A stretch of 64,000 nt of DNA from Rhodobacter sp. Its GTDB lineage: Bacteria; Pseudomonadota; Alphaproteobacteria; Rhodobacterales; Rhodobacteraceae. Each line of letters opens with the position of its first letter. Positions within the stretch are counted from its first letter, which is position 1. Position numbers and translations under genes: made by a program. Below, piece after piece: positions 8,844 to 16,617 of this stretch. The stretch covers positions 62,001 through 126,000 of the forward strand of contig JAIXRW010000010.1 of the NCBI GenBank assembly GCA_027484985.1. Reading direction: 5' to 3'. A model generated the notes under the pieces. It saw only the letters and a list, made by a program, of their open reading frames with translations, was not told the DNA's origin and did not search any database.

Positions 8844-9722
8844 ATGGCGCTTGACGGATATAACGACCAAACGATGTCGCGCCAAGCGATGCGCGCGGAA
8901 TTGCTTTCGGCAGAGGTCGAATTGCAGTTGGCCTATGCGTGGCGCGACCGGCGTGACGAACAGGCGCTGCACCGCTTGGTGACGGCCTATATGCGCTTGG
9001 CCATCAGCATGGCGGCCAAGTTCCGCCGCTATGGCGCGCCGATGAACGATTTGATTCAGGAAGCCAGCCTTGGCCTGATGAAGGCGGCGGAAAAGTTCGA
9101 CCCCGATCGCGGGGTGCGGTTTTCGACCTATGCGGTGTGGTGGATCAAGGCGTCGATCCAGGATTACGTGATGCGGAACTGGTCGATGGTGCGGACCGGT
9201 TCGACCAGCAGCCAGAAGGCGCTGTTCTTCAACCTGCGCCGCGTGCAGGCCAAGCTTGAGCGCGAGGCGAGCCAGCGCGGCGAGACGCTTGACCAGTTCC
9301 AGCTGCGCCAGATGGTCGCCACCGAAGTGGGCGTGTCGCTGTCGGATGTCGAGATGATGGAGGGGCGGCTTTCGGGTTCGGATTTCAGCCTGAACGCGAC
9401 GCAATCATCGGACGAGGACGGGCGCGAATGGATCGACGCGCTGGAAGATGAACAGCCGCAGGCCGCCGAGCAGGTGGAAGGCGCGCATGACGCCGCGCGT
9501 TTGCGCGGTTGGCTGGTGACGGCGATGCAGGCGCTGAACAAGCGCGAACGCTATATCGTGGCCGAGCGCAAGCTGAAGGACGAACCGCGCACGCTGGAAT
9601 CCTTGGGTGAAGAGCTGGGCCTGTCGAAAGAGCGGGTCCGCCAGCTGGAAGCCGCCGCCTTTGCAAAGATGCGCCGCAGTCTGGAGAGCCAGTCGCGCGA
9701 GGTGCATCACTTCCTCGTATGA
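8844..9722 (+). CDS. rpoHII: RNA polymerase factor sigma-32, RpoHII type
   Basis: A group 3 sigma factor of 292 residues that directs transcription of stress genes. Region 2 (FRRYGAPMNDLIQEASLGLMK, then FSTYAVWWIKASIQDYVMRN) and region 4 (TLESLGEELGLSKERVRQLE) are complete, and the RpoH box QKALFFNLRR is present. From memory, MALDGYNDQTMSRQAMRAEL and VEMMEGRLSGSDFSLNA match RpoHII rather than RpoHI of Rhodobacter; RpoHII controls the response to singlet oxygen. A candidate sigma-E promoter lies upstream. The stop overlaps the next gene by 4 bp. Confidence 0.95.
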   Translation: MALDGYNDQTMSRQAMRAELLSAEVELQLAYAWRDRRDEQALHRLVTAYMRLAISMAAKFRRYGAPMNDLIQEASLGLMKAAEKFDPDRGVRFSTYAVWWIKASIQDYVMRNWSMVRTGSTSSQKALFFNLRRVQAKLEREASQRGETLDQFQLRQMVATEVGVSLSDVEMMEGRLSGSDFSLNATQSSDEDGREWIDALEDEQPQAAEQVEGAHDAARLRGWLVTAMQALNKRERYIVAERKLKDEPRTLESLGEELGLSKERVRQLEAAAFAKMRRSLESQSREVHHFLV

Positions 9723-10531
9723 GGGGCGCGGTAAGGCTGGGGGCGGCGTTTCTTGCCGCGCTGATGGTTGGGCCGGTTCAGGCCCGAGAGATCGGGGCCG
9801 ATGCGCTGGGCGCGTTGCCGGATGTGGATATTGTCTTTGTGGGCGAGGTGCATGACAACCCCGCCCATCACGCCAATCAGGCGCGGGCCGTTGCGGCGGT
9901 CAAGCCTGCGGCACTGGTGTTCGAGATGCTGTTGCCCGATCAGGTAAAGCGTTTGCCCGCCGACCGCAGCGATGCGGCGGCGGTGGACGCGGCGATCGGC
10001 TGGACGGCGCGGGGTTGGCCGGATTTTGCGCTGTATCAGCCGATCTTTGCCGCAGCGCCCAAGGCGCGGATTTATGGCGCCGATGTGCCGCAGGCCGAGG
10101 TGCGGCGGGCGCTTGGGGCGGGGGCCGGATCGGTGATGGACGGGTTCGGGCTTGAAAACGCCTTGCCGCTGGCCGAGCAGACCGCGCGTGAGACGGAATT
10201 GTGGGCGGCGCATTGCTTTGCCATGCCGAAAGCGGCGATGGGCGGCATGGTCGAGGTGCAGCGGCTGCGCGATGCCAGCCTTGCACGGGCGGCGCTGCGG
10301 GCCCTGCGCGAGACGGGCGGGCCTATCGTGGTGATCAGCGGGGCGGAACATGCCCGCACCGACCGGGGGGCACCCGCGCTGGTGGCGGCGGCGGCACCTG
10401 CGGTGACGGTGCTTTCGGTCGGGCAGGTCGATGGGGCGGTGGCTGCAGCGCCGTTCGATCTGTGGATCGTGACCGGGGGCGTGGCGGGGCGCGAAGACCC
10501 CTGCGCCGCCTTTGGGGCGACAAGCGGTTAA
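9719..10531 (+). CDS. ChaN family protein (haem-binding uptake fold)
   Basis: A 270-residue exported protein. The N-terminus (RGAVRLGAAFLAALMVGPVQA) is a signal peptide with AXA cleavage, without a clear lipobox. FVGEVHDNPAHHANQ and the later VISGAEHARTDRG are the conserved elements of the ChaN/DUF399 family; Campylobacter ChaN binds haem between two monomers. Its ATG overlaps the rpoHII stop (ATGA), so it should be made from the sigma-factor transcript. A link between haem or iron handling and photo-oxidative stress is an inference from that coupling. Confidence 0.85.
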   Translation: MRGAVRLGAAFLAALMVGPVQAREIGADALGALPDVDIVFVGEVHDNPAHHANQARAVAAVKPAALVFEMLLPDQVKRLPADRSDAAAVDAAIGWTARGWPDFALYQPIFAAAPKARIYGADVPQAEVRRALGAGAGSVMDGFGLENALPLAEQTARETELWAAHCFAMPKAAMGGMVEVQRLRDASLARAALRALRETGGPIVVISGAEHARTDRGAPALVAAAAPAVTVLSVGQVDGAVAAAPFDLWIVTGGVAGREDPCAAFGATSG

Positions 10532-10564
10532 GTTTGCGTCAATGCAGCGTTTCGCGCGTCTGCA

Positions 10565-11614
10565 TCAGGTGTGCATCGCTTTTGCATTGCAGACCGCGCA
10601 GTCGGAACGTCGCTTTATCGCGATCACCCGTGTTTCCGCGTAAAGCGCGTCATGGATCATCAGTCGCCCGCGCAGGGTTTCGCCCGCGCCGGTGATGTGC
10701 TTGACCGCTTCCATGGCCATCATCGACCCGATCACACCCGGCAGGGGGGCTGCCACGCCCGCCTCGGCGCAGGTGGGGACCATGCCGGGGGCGGGGCGGG
10801 TGGGAAAGACACATGCGTAGCAGGGCGTGCCATGCGCGGGGTCGAAAAGGGAAAGCTGCCCTTCCCACTGCGTGATTGCCCCTGAAATCAACGGCTTGCC
10901 AAGGCGCGCCGCAACACGGTTGGCCATGTAGCGGGTGTCGAAATTGTCGGTGCCGTCAAGGATCAGGTCATAGTCGGCGAACAGCGCGGTGGCGTCTGTT
11001 TCGGTCAGGCGGCGGTTGTAGGGGCGGACCTCGATGAAGGGGTTGAGGGCACGCATGGCCGTTTCGGCCGAGAACACCTTGGGCATGCCGATGCGCTGGT
11101 CGGCATGGATGATCTGGCGTTGCAGGTTCGAGCCATCCACCACGTCATCATCGACCACCCCGATGGTGCCCACACCCGCGCCTGCAAGGTAAAGCAGCGC
11201 AGGGCTGCCAAGCCCGCCCGCGCCGATGACCAGAACCTTGGAATCCTTCAGTTTTCTCTGCCCCGGCCCGCCGATTTCGCGCAGCATGATGTGGCGGGCG
11301 TAGCGGTCAAGCTCCACGGGGCGGAAGGGGCCTTTGGCTTCCGGTTCGGCGGGTTTCGGGTTGGCACGGTTGCGCAGCGCGCGCAGGCCGTGGCGATAGG
11401 CGAAGGTAAGGGCGGCAAGTAGGCCGAGCATGACCCAGATGCGGGCATCGGTGCCCGTGGCCAAGCGCAGGGGGTGGCCATCGGGCAGGGTGGCGTGCAG
11501 CCCGATCACCCCCGCCCACAACATGCCGATCAGGCCAAAGCGCAGGCCACGCGGGGCGCGCAGCGCCGCGCAAAGGCCCCAGAGTATGGCGGCAAGTCCA
11601 AGGACGAGGATCAT
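10565..11614 (-). CDS. moeB: Molybdopterin-synthase adenylyltransferase with N-terminal membrane segments
   Basis: An E1-like enzyme of the HesA/MoeB/ThiF family, which adenylates the C-terminal glycine of a small sulfur carrier such as MoaD. Residues 1-75 hold three hydrophobic segments, unlike E. coli MoeB. The catalytic domain follows: LDRYARHIMLREIGGPGQ, nucleotide loop GAGGLGSP, DGSNLQRQIIH, LDGTDNFDTRY and zinc cysteine pairs CYAC and CAVC. ThiF-type sulfur transfer is the main alternative. Its ATG overlaps the dut stop by 4 bp, so it is third in the coaBC-dut-moeB operon. Confidence 0.85.
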   Translation of the reverse strand: MILVLGLAAILWGLCAALRAPRGLRFGLIGMLWAGVIGLHATLPDGHPLRLATGTDARIWVMLGLLAALTFAYRHGLRALRNRANPKPAEPEAKGPFRPVELDRYARHIMLREIGGPGQRKLKDSKVLVIGAGGLGSPALLYLAGAGVGTIGVVDDDVVDGSNLQRQIIHADQRIGMPKVFSAETAMRALNPFIEVRPYNRRLTETDATALFADYDLILDGTDNFDTRYMANRVAARLGKPLISGAITQWEGQLSLFDPAHGTPCYACVFPTRPAPGMVPTCAEAGVAAPLPGVIGSMMAMEAVKHITGAGETLRGRLMIHDALYAETRVIAIKRRSDCAVCNAKAMHT

Positions 11615-12078
11615 GCCTTGCCCGTCGAGCCGAAGCCGCCCGTGCCGCGGGATGTGTCGGAAAGCTGGTCAACCACCTGAAAGCCTACCTGAATGACGGG
11701 GGCCACGATCATCTGCGCGATGCGGTCGCCGTGGCGGATGGTATAGGGTGTAGCGCCCAGATTGACCAAGGCCACGCCGAGGGGGCCGCGATAATCGCTG
11801 TCGATGGTGCCGGGCGTGTTGGGCAGGGTGATGCCGTGGTTCAGCGCAATGCCGGAACGCGGGCGGATCTGCATCTCGTATCCGGCAGGGATTTCGACGC
11901 GGATTCCGGTGGGAATGATCAGGCGCTGCATGGGGGCAAGGGTGATGCCTTCGGCGCGTTGCGCCTCGGGCAGGTTGGCGCGGATGTCGGCGCCTGCGGA
12001 ACCGGGGGTTTCGTAGGAGGGGAGGGGAAGGGCGCGGTCGGCCCAATCTTCCCACAGGATGTGCAGGATCGGGGTCAT
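11611..12078 (-). CDS. dut: dUTP diphosphatase
   Basis: Hydrolyses dUTP to dUMP and pyrophosphate, keeping uracil out of DNA and supplying thymidylate synthesis. All five trimeric dUTPase motifs are visible: AGADI, RSGIALNHG preceded by MQIRP, NTPGTIDSDYRG, HGDRIAQMI and RGTGGFGSTG. The 155-residue length is normal. The ATG at 12078 overlaps the coaBC stop (ATGA); longer in-frame starts are not needed. The coaBC-dut order is common in bacteria. Confidence 0.96.
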   Translation of the reverse strand: MTPILHILWEDWADRALPLPSYETPGSAGADIRANLPEAQRAEGITLAPMQRLIIPTGIRVEIPAGYEMQIRPRSGIALNHGITLPNTPGTIDSDYRGPLGVALVNLGATPYTIRHGDRIAQMIVAPVIQVGFQVVDQLSDTSRGTGGFGSTGKA

Positions 12079-13268
12079 TTCAGGGCATCCGCGATACGGT
12101 GGGCAAGGCGGCGTGCGACCTCGTCCTTGGGCAGGCGGGGCCATGTTTCGGCGCCCTTGGCGGAAAGGATCGTCACGGCATTTTCCGCGCCGCCCATGAT
12201 GCCGGTGGCGGGGGATACATCATTGGCGACGATCCAGTCGCAGCCCTTTCGCGCCAGTTTGGCCTGTGCGTGGGCGATCACATCGTCGGTTTCGGCGGCG
12301 AAGCCCACGACAAGGCGCGGGCGGTTCGGGCCGTGCGAGACGGTTTTCAGGATGTCGGGGTTTTCGGCAAATTGCAGGGCGGGCGCGGTGCCGGTGCCGT
12401 CTTTCTTCATCTTGCGGTCGGACGCGTTGGAAACGCGCCAGTCGGCCACGGCGGCGGCCATGATGGCGGCATCGGCGGGCAGGGCACGGGCCACGGCATC
12501 GGCCATTTGAGCGGCGGTTTCGACGGGGATCACGGTCACGCCCGCGGGCGGCGGCACGGTGGCGGGGCCGGTGACAAAGCTGACCCTTGCGCCAAGATCG
12601 CGCAGGGCGGCGGCGATGGCGGTGCCTTGGGCGCCCGAGGATCGGTTGGCGATGTAGCGCACGGGGTCGATGGGTTCGTGGGTGGGGCCCGAGGTGACGA
12701 TGATGTGCTTGCCGGTCAGGGGGCCCTTCGCCAGCATCGCGGTGATGGCGGCAAGGATGGCGGGCGGTTCGGCAAGGCGGCCGGGGCCGTATTCGCCGCA
12801 GGCCATGTCGCCGTCGTCGGGGCCGATCAGGCGGGCGCCGTCGGCCTGTATCTGCGCCACGTTGCGCTGCGTGGCGGGGTGGGTCCACATCCGCACGTTC
12901 ATGGCGGGGGCGACAAGGACTGGAGTATCGGTCGCAAGAAGGAGCGTCGAGGCGAGGTCGTCGGCGCGGCCCTGGGCCATGCGGGCGATCAGGTCGGCGG
13001 TGGCGGGGGCGACGACGATCAGGTCGGCCACGCGGGAAAGCTGGATATGGCCCATTTCCGCCTCGTCCGTCAGGTCGAAGAGGTGGGCATAGACCTTTTC
13101 GCCGGCGAGGGCCGAGACCGAAAGGGGCGTGACAAATTCGCCCGCCGCTTTGGTCATGACGGGGGTCACCGCCGCCCCAGCGCCGCGCAACAGGCGGATG
13201 AGTTCCAGCGCCTTGTAGGCGGCGATGCCGCCACCGATGACAAGGAGGATACGCTTTTGGGCCAGCAT
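12075..13268 (-). CDS. coaBC: Bifunctional phosphopantothenoylcysteine decarboxylase/phosphopantothenate-cysteine ligase
   Basis: Carries out two steps of coenzyme A synthesis: joining cysteine to 4'-phosphopantothenate, then FMN-dependent decarboxylation. The N-terminal CoaC flavoprotein starts ILLVIGGGIAAYKALELIR and holds the PAMNVRMW substrate motif and GDMACGEYGPGRL loop. The C-terminal CoaB half starts IIVTSGPTHEPIDPVRYIAN and has AAAVADWR and KMKKDGTG. The ATG at 13268 is preferred over an upstream start nine codons earlier because GGAG lies 7 bases before it. First gene of the coaBC-dut-moeB operon. Confidence 0.96.
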   Translation of the reverse strand: MLAQKRILLVIGGGIAAYKALELIRLLRGAGAAVTPVMTKAAGEFVTPLSVSALAGEKVYAHLFDLTDEAEMGHIQLSRVADLIVVAPATADLIARMAQGRADDLASTLLLATDTPVLVAPAMNVRMWTHPATQRNVAQIQADGARLIGPDDGDMACGEYGPGRLAEPPAILAAITAMLAKGPLTGKHIIVTSGPTHEPIDPVRYIANRSSGAQGTAIAAALRDLGARVSFVTGPATVPPPAGVTVIPVETAAQMADAVARALPADAAIMAAAVADWRVSNASDRKMKKDGTGTAPALQFAENPDILKTVSHGPNRPRLVVGFAAETDDVIAHAQAKLARKGCDWIVANDVSPATGIMGGAENAVTILSAKGAETWPRLPKDEVARRLAHRIADALK

Positions 13269-13403
13269 GGCGGGGCTCCGGCAAGGGACGCCCAAGCATT
13301 AGGCGGGGGGCGGGGCAAACTCAACCGCTGCCTTTGGGGCGGCTTGCCACGCCGCCGACTTGCGCCATAGTGTTGGCATCGTTTACCGACAGGGAGCCTT
13401 GAG

Positions 13404-14192
13404 ATGAAGCTGACTGCCGCATTTGCCGGTTTGACCCTTGCCTTTGCCGCCACCATCGCCGCAGCTCAGGACCTGCCCGATCTGGCAGGGCGCGAGGTTG
13501 TGGTCGTGACCGAGAACGCCTATCCGCCGCTGCAATTCCTTGACAAGGAAGGCAAGGCCATCGGCTGGGAATATGACGCCATGGCGGAACTGGCTAAGCG
13601 TCTGAACTTTACCGTGAAATACGAAAATATCAGCTGGGATGCGATGATCCCCGCCGTGTCGGAAGGGCAGTATGACCTTGGCATGACCGGCATCACCATC
13701 AAGGACGAGCGCAAGGAGAAGGTGGATTTCTCCGACCCCTATATGCGGTCGGAAATGCTGATGATCGTGCGCGGGGACGAGACGCGGTTCACCGATGCGG
13801 CGTCTTTTGCCGCGAACCCCGATCTGCTGGTTTCGGCGCAGCCTGGCACCTCGCCCTTTTATGCCGCGATCTACAACATTCTGGACGGTAACGAGGAAAA
13901 CCCCCGCGTAGTGAAGTTCGAGACATTCGGCGCGGGGCTTGAGGCGTTGAAGGTGGGGGATGTGGACCTGACGCTGTCGGATTCGACGGCCGCGAATGGC
14001 TATGTGGCGGCATCGAATGGCGGGCTGAAGATCATCGGCGCGCCGCTGGCATCCGAGGATTTCGGCTTCATCTTCCCCAAGGGGTCTGACCTTGTGGCGC
14101 CCATCAATGCGGGGATTGCGGCGTTGAAGGCGGACGGCACGTTCGATGCGCTGAACAAGAAGTGGTTCCTCGACTATAAGATGGGCGAGTGA
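13404..14192 (+). CDS. Amino-acid ABC transporter substrate-binding protein
   Basis: A 262-residue periplasmic protein with a Sec signal peptide (KLTAAFAGLTLAFAATIAAAQ). The mature part shows a family 3 solute-binding fold: ENAYPPLQFLDKEGKAIGWE, YDLGMTGITIKDERKEKVDF and DSTAANGYV. Polar amino acids are the usual ligands; the exact one cannot be read from sequence. GGGAGCC precedes the ATG. It is separated from its permease by a terminator hairpin, and no ATPase gene lies beside them. Confidence 0.88.
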   Translation: MKLTAAFAGLTLAFAATIAAAQDLPDLAGREVVVVTENAYPPLQFLDKEGKAIGWEYDAMAELAKRLNFTVKYENISWDAMIPAVSEGQYDLGMTGITIKDERKEKVDFSDPYMRSEMLMIVRGDETRFTDAASFAANPDLLVSAQPGTSPFYAAIYNILDGNEENPRVVKFETFGAGLEALKVGDVDLTLSDSTAANGYVAASNGGLKIIGAPLASEDFGFIFPKGSDLVAPINAGIAALKADGTFDALNKKWFLDYKMGE

Positions 14193-14210
14193 GCCGGTTC
14201 GATGAAGGCA

Positions 14211-14238
14211 GACCCCGGCCCATGCGCCGGGGTCTTTT
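14211..14238 (+). terminator. Intrinsic terminator/attenuator between binding protein and permease
   Basis: GACCCCGGC (14211-14219) and GCCGGGGTC (14226-14234) pair perfectly around a 6-base loop and are followed by TTTT. It sits between the binding protein and the permease, so part of the transcript should stop here, leaving more binding protein than permease. Confidence 0.8.
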
Positions 14239-14244
14239 CATGCC

Positions 14245-15042
14245 ATGACCCCCAATTCCGAACCTGACAAGGATTTCCCGTGGTGGCTGGTGGCCGTGGT
14301 CGCCATCGGGTTGTGGCTGTTTTACGAGGTTTTGGCGGATGCCGATTATGCCGCTGTGCTTGATACGCTGTCGGCGGGGATCGTCATTACGGTGCTGGTG
14401 TCGGTCTTTGCCTATGTGATGGCCTGTTGCATGGGGCTGATGCTGGCGGTGGGGTCGCTGTCGCGGTTCCGCGCGGTGCGGCAGATGTGCCGGTTCTATA
14501 TCGAGGTGATGCGCGGTGTGCCGATCATCGTGCTGCTTTTGTATGTGGCCTTTGTGCTGGTGCCTGCGCTGGTGGCGGCGTGGAACTGGCTGGCGGCACC
14601 CGTGGGGCTGGACGGGTTGCGGGCGCGGGATGTGCCCTTGTTGTGGCGGGCGGTGATGGCGCTGTGTCTGGCCTATTCGGCCTTTCTGGCCGAGATTTTC
14701 CGCGCCGGATTGCAGGCAGTGGACAAGGGCCAGATCGAGGCCGCGCAGGCGCTGGGCCTGTCGGGCTGGCAGCGCTTCCGGCACATCGTCTTTCCGCAGG
14801 CGTTTCGCATGGTGCTGCCGCCGCTGGGCAATGATTTCGTGGCGATGGTGAAGGATTCGTCCCTGGTGTCGGTGCTGGGGGTGGGGGATGTGACGCAGCT
14901 GGCCAAGGTGACGGCGGCGGGGAATTTCAAGTATTTCGAGACGTATAACGTGGCCGCGCTGGTCTATCTGACGATGACGATCGGCCTGTCGCTGCTGATG
15001 CGGCGGCTTGAGGCGCGGTTGCGGGGGCGGGAAAAGCGTTGA
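14245..15042 (+). CDS. Amino-acid ABC transporter permease
   Basis: A 265-residue inner-membrane protein of the HisM/GlnP type with about five to six membrane segments. The cytoplasmic EAA loop that contacts the ATPase is clear (EAAQALGLSGWQRFRHIVFP), and VMRGVPIIVLLLYV is typical of polar amino-acid permeases. The start ATG at 14245 lies just after the terminator T-run and has no good ribosome site, which fits weak expression. Both the ATPase and a second permease are absent nearby, so it may be a homodimeric permease sharing an ATPase encoded elsewhere. Confidence 0.88.
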   Translation: MTPNSEPDKDFPWWLVAVVAIGLWLFYEVLADADYAAVLDTLSAGIVITVLVSVFAYVMACCMGLMLAVGSLSRFRAVRQMCRFYIEVMRGVPIIVLLLYVAFVLVPALVAAWNWLAAPVGLDGLRARDVPLLWRAVMALCLAYSAFLAEIFRAGLQAVDKGQIEAAQALGLSGWQRFRHIVFPQAFRMVLPPLGNDFVAMVKDSSLVSVLGVGDVTQLAKVTAAGNFKYFETYNVAALVYLTMTIGLSLLMRRLEARLRGREKR

Positions 15043-15140
15043 AGGGGCATTTTTTTGGATGACGGCCGCAGTTTTCGCGGGGATGACGGGGATTTAGGTT
15101 TACATTGTGCTGTTTGGAGCCCTCGCTGCTAGCCAGTGCA

Positions 15141-16124
15141 CTAAAGTAAGATTTGGCCTACGTCGATGTTCTGCGAATTATCAATCAAAACCACAAAGTC
15201 TGCACGTTTGTCCCCATCAAGATCGGCCAGTATCTTCAAGCCATCCATTGTTGCAGTGAATCTGAGTTCTCCTGACATTCCGGAAAAGGCTTTGCGGCCA
15301 ATCCACTGAAAATCATCATCATACGACGTTCCAGTATTCGCATCTATTCGCGAAAGGTCGATTTTGTCATTTTCGGAGAAGGAGAAATCAATGATCCGGT
15401 CTGGTTCGTTTCCCCAACGGCTATTGCTGACGTTACGGAACACGAAAGTGTCTACTCCATTTCCACCTTCCAGCAGATCACTGCCATCGCCGCCAAATAG
15501 GACGTCGTTTCCATCCGCTCCCCTAAGGTGTTCATTCTTGGTCGATCCTAGAATAGATTCTGACGAGCGGGTACCTTCGCGTATCTGATAGCCAATGATG
15601 GCGTCGGCCTTACTCAAAGAATCGAACGATGTATTGCGGTTTGCCAATCGTGCTAGAGACGCAGTGGAATATGTGACTTTCGAGTTGGAACCGTTAAAGT
15701 CATTGAATGTCACGTATTCAACGTCAAAGGAAATGGTGTCTTTTCCCTCGCGAATATATGGCACACCGGCAGGCCAACCGGGCGGCGCTGGCGCAGTGTG
15801 CGATATCGTTATTCCGCCTTGTATTAGGGCGATAGTGTAACTCCCCTTGGCAAAACCGAACTGCGCTCGATCTACGCCGGATCCGCCTTCAATACGATCG
15901 TTGCCTGGACCCCCGCGCAATTCATCATTACCCGCCCCACCATAAAGCTTGTCATTCCCGAAACCCGCTTCAATGAAGTCCGTGCCGGCTCTGCCGATTA
16001 ATGTCTTGTTGAACGACCGCATTGCAGAAACTTCGGCAGGGTTTTGGTAGATGTAATCATTACCTGTCGTACCATAGACTGTTGCGCCAGCAACTGAAGG
16101 CAAACGGTTGACCCACGGAAACAT
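15141..16124 (-). CDS. RTX-type calcium-binding secreted protein with serralysin-like C-terminus
   Basis: About 327 residues with no N-terminal signal peptide. Two groups of RTX nonapeptides (GGxGxDxLx) are seen: KLYGGAGNDELRGGPGNDRI near residue 65 and LRGADGNDVLFGGDGSDLLE near 205. The end (DKIDLSRIDANT to ADFVVLIDNSQNIDVGQILL) resembles the C-terminal domain of serralysins, which carries the type I secretion signal; no protease HExxH is present. Base composition is plainly AT-richer than the neighbours, suggesting transfer. No type I secretion genes are adjacent. ATG 16124 has AAGG upstream; GTG at 16148 is an alternative start adding eight residues. Confidence 0.85.
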   Translation of the reverse strand: MFPWVNRLPSVAGATVYGTTGNDYIYQNPAEVSAMRSFNKTLIGRAGTDFIEAGFGNDKLYGGAGNDELRGGPGNDRIEGGSGVDRAQFGFAKGSYTIALIQGGITISHTAPAPPGWPAGVPYIREGKDTISFDVEYVTFNDFNGSNSKVTYSTASLARLANRNTSFDSLSKADAIIGYQIREGTRSSESILGSTKNEHLRGADGNDVLFGGDGSDLLEGGNGVDTFVFRNVSNSRWGNEPDRIIDFSFSENDKIDLSRIDANTGTSYDDDFQWIGRKAFSGMSGELRFTATMDGLKILADLDGDKRADFVVLIDNSQNIDVGQILL

Positions 16125-16168
16125 TACTCGCACCTTGTTTGTCGCCACGGCAGTGAGGATATAATGGC

Positions 16169-16384
16169 TTAGGTAAAAGTCAATCCGGTCGGGTCGTTTA
16201 TCGCCAAGGCTGGTATGACTTGCGTCATAATGGCGGTTGCCAACAGACCCATGTAATGTGCTGCCAGCATGAACATTCTAACCCATACTTGTTTCCGGGT
16301 TTCAGGTGCTAGAAAGCGTGCCAGAGGACCGGCACAACGCGCCGGTCGGAGTGCGGCCGAGGTGACGAGGCTGCAAAGGGCCAT
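16169..16384 (-). CDS. Possible small membrane protein, or remnant, of unknown function
   Basis: An open frame of about 71 codons from an ATG at 16384 with two hydrophobic stretches (MALCSLVTSAAL and MFMLAAHYMGLLATAIMTQVIPALA). It lies just upstream of the RTX gene on the same strand, in the AT-rich to GC-rich transition. No ribosome site is obvious, and the frame continues upstream into hairpin DNA, so it may be a remnant or not a gene at all. Confidence 0.25.
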   Translation of the reverse strand: MALCSLVTSAALRPARCAGPLARFLAPETRKQVWVRMFMLAAHYMGLLATAIMTQVIPALAINDPTGLTFT

Positions 16385-16441
16385 CAGCCAGACCAAAATG
16401 ATCAGGCCCGCGGCGTGACCGCCCCCCGCAGGGCGGGCGCG

Positions 16442-16511
16442 GCCCGTGCGTGGGGCGCACGGGCGGGCGTGGGGCTGGCCGGTCGCGGGACGCGCAACGG
16501 TGGTTGCGCGT
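16442..16511. repeat. Hairpin cluster before the M3 peptidase gene
   Basis: Two perfect 9-bp stems: GCCCGTGCG/CGCACGGGC around TGGGG (16442-16464), and ACGCGCAAC/GTTGCGCGT around GGTG (16490-16511). The stretch 16385-16617 contains no convincing gene. The hairpins may mark the edge of the inserted AT-rich segment or act on transcripts of the flanking genes. Confidence 0.6.
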
Positions 16512-16617
16512 CTGTGTGCCCTTTCCGCGTCGGTCCTCTGTTCCGCCCTTGCCGCGATGCTGCTCTGGACGTTCCGCCCACGCGCCCCTAGCCTTTGCCC
16601 CAAAGGAGACCCGTGCC

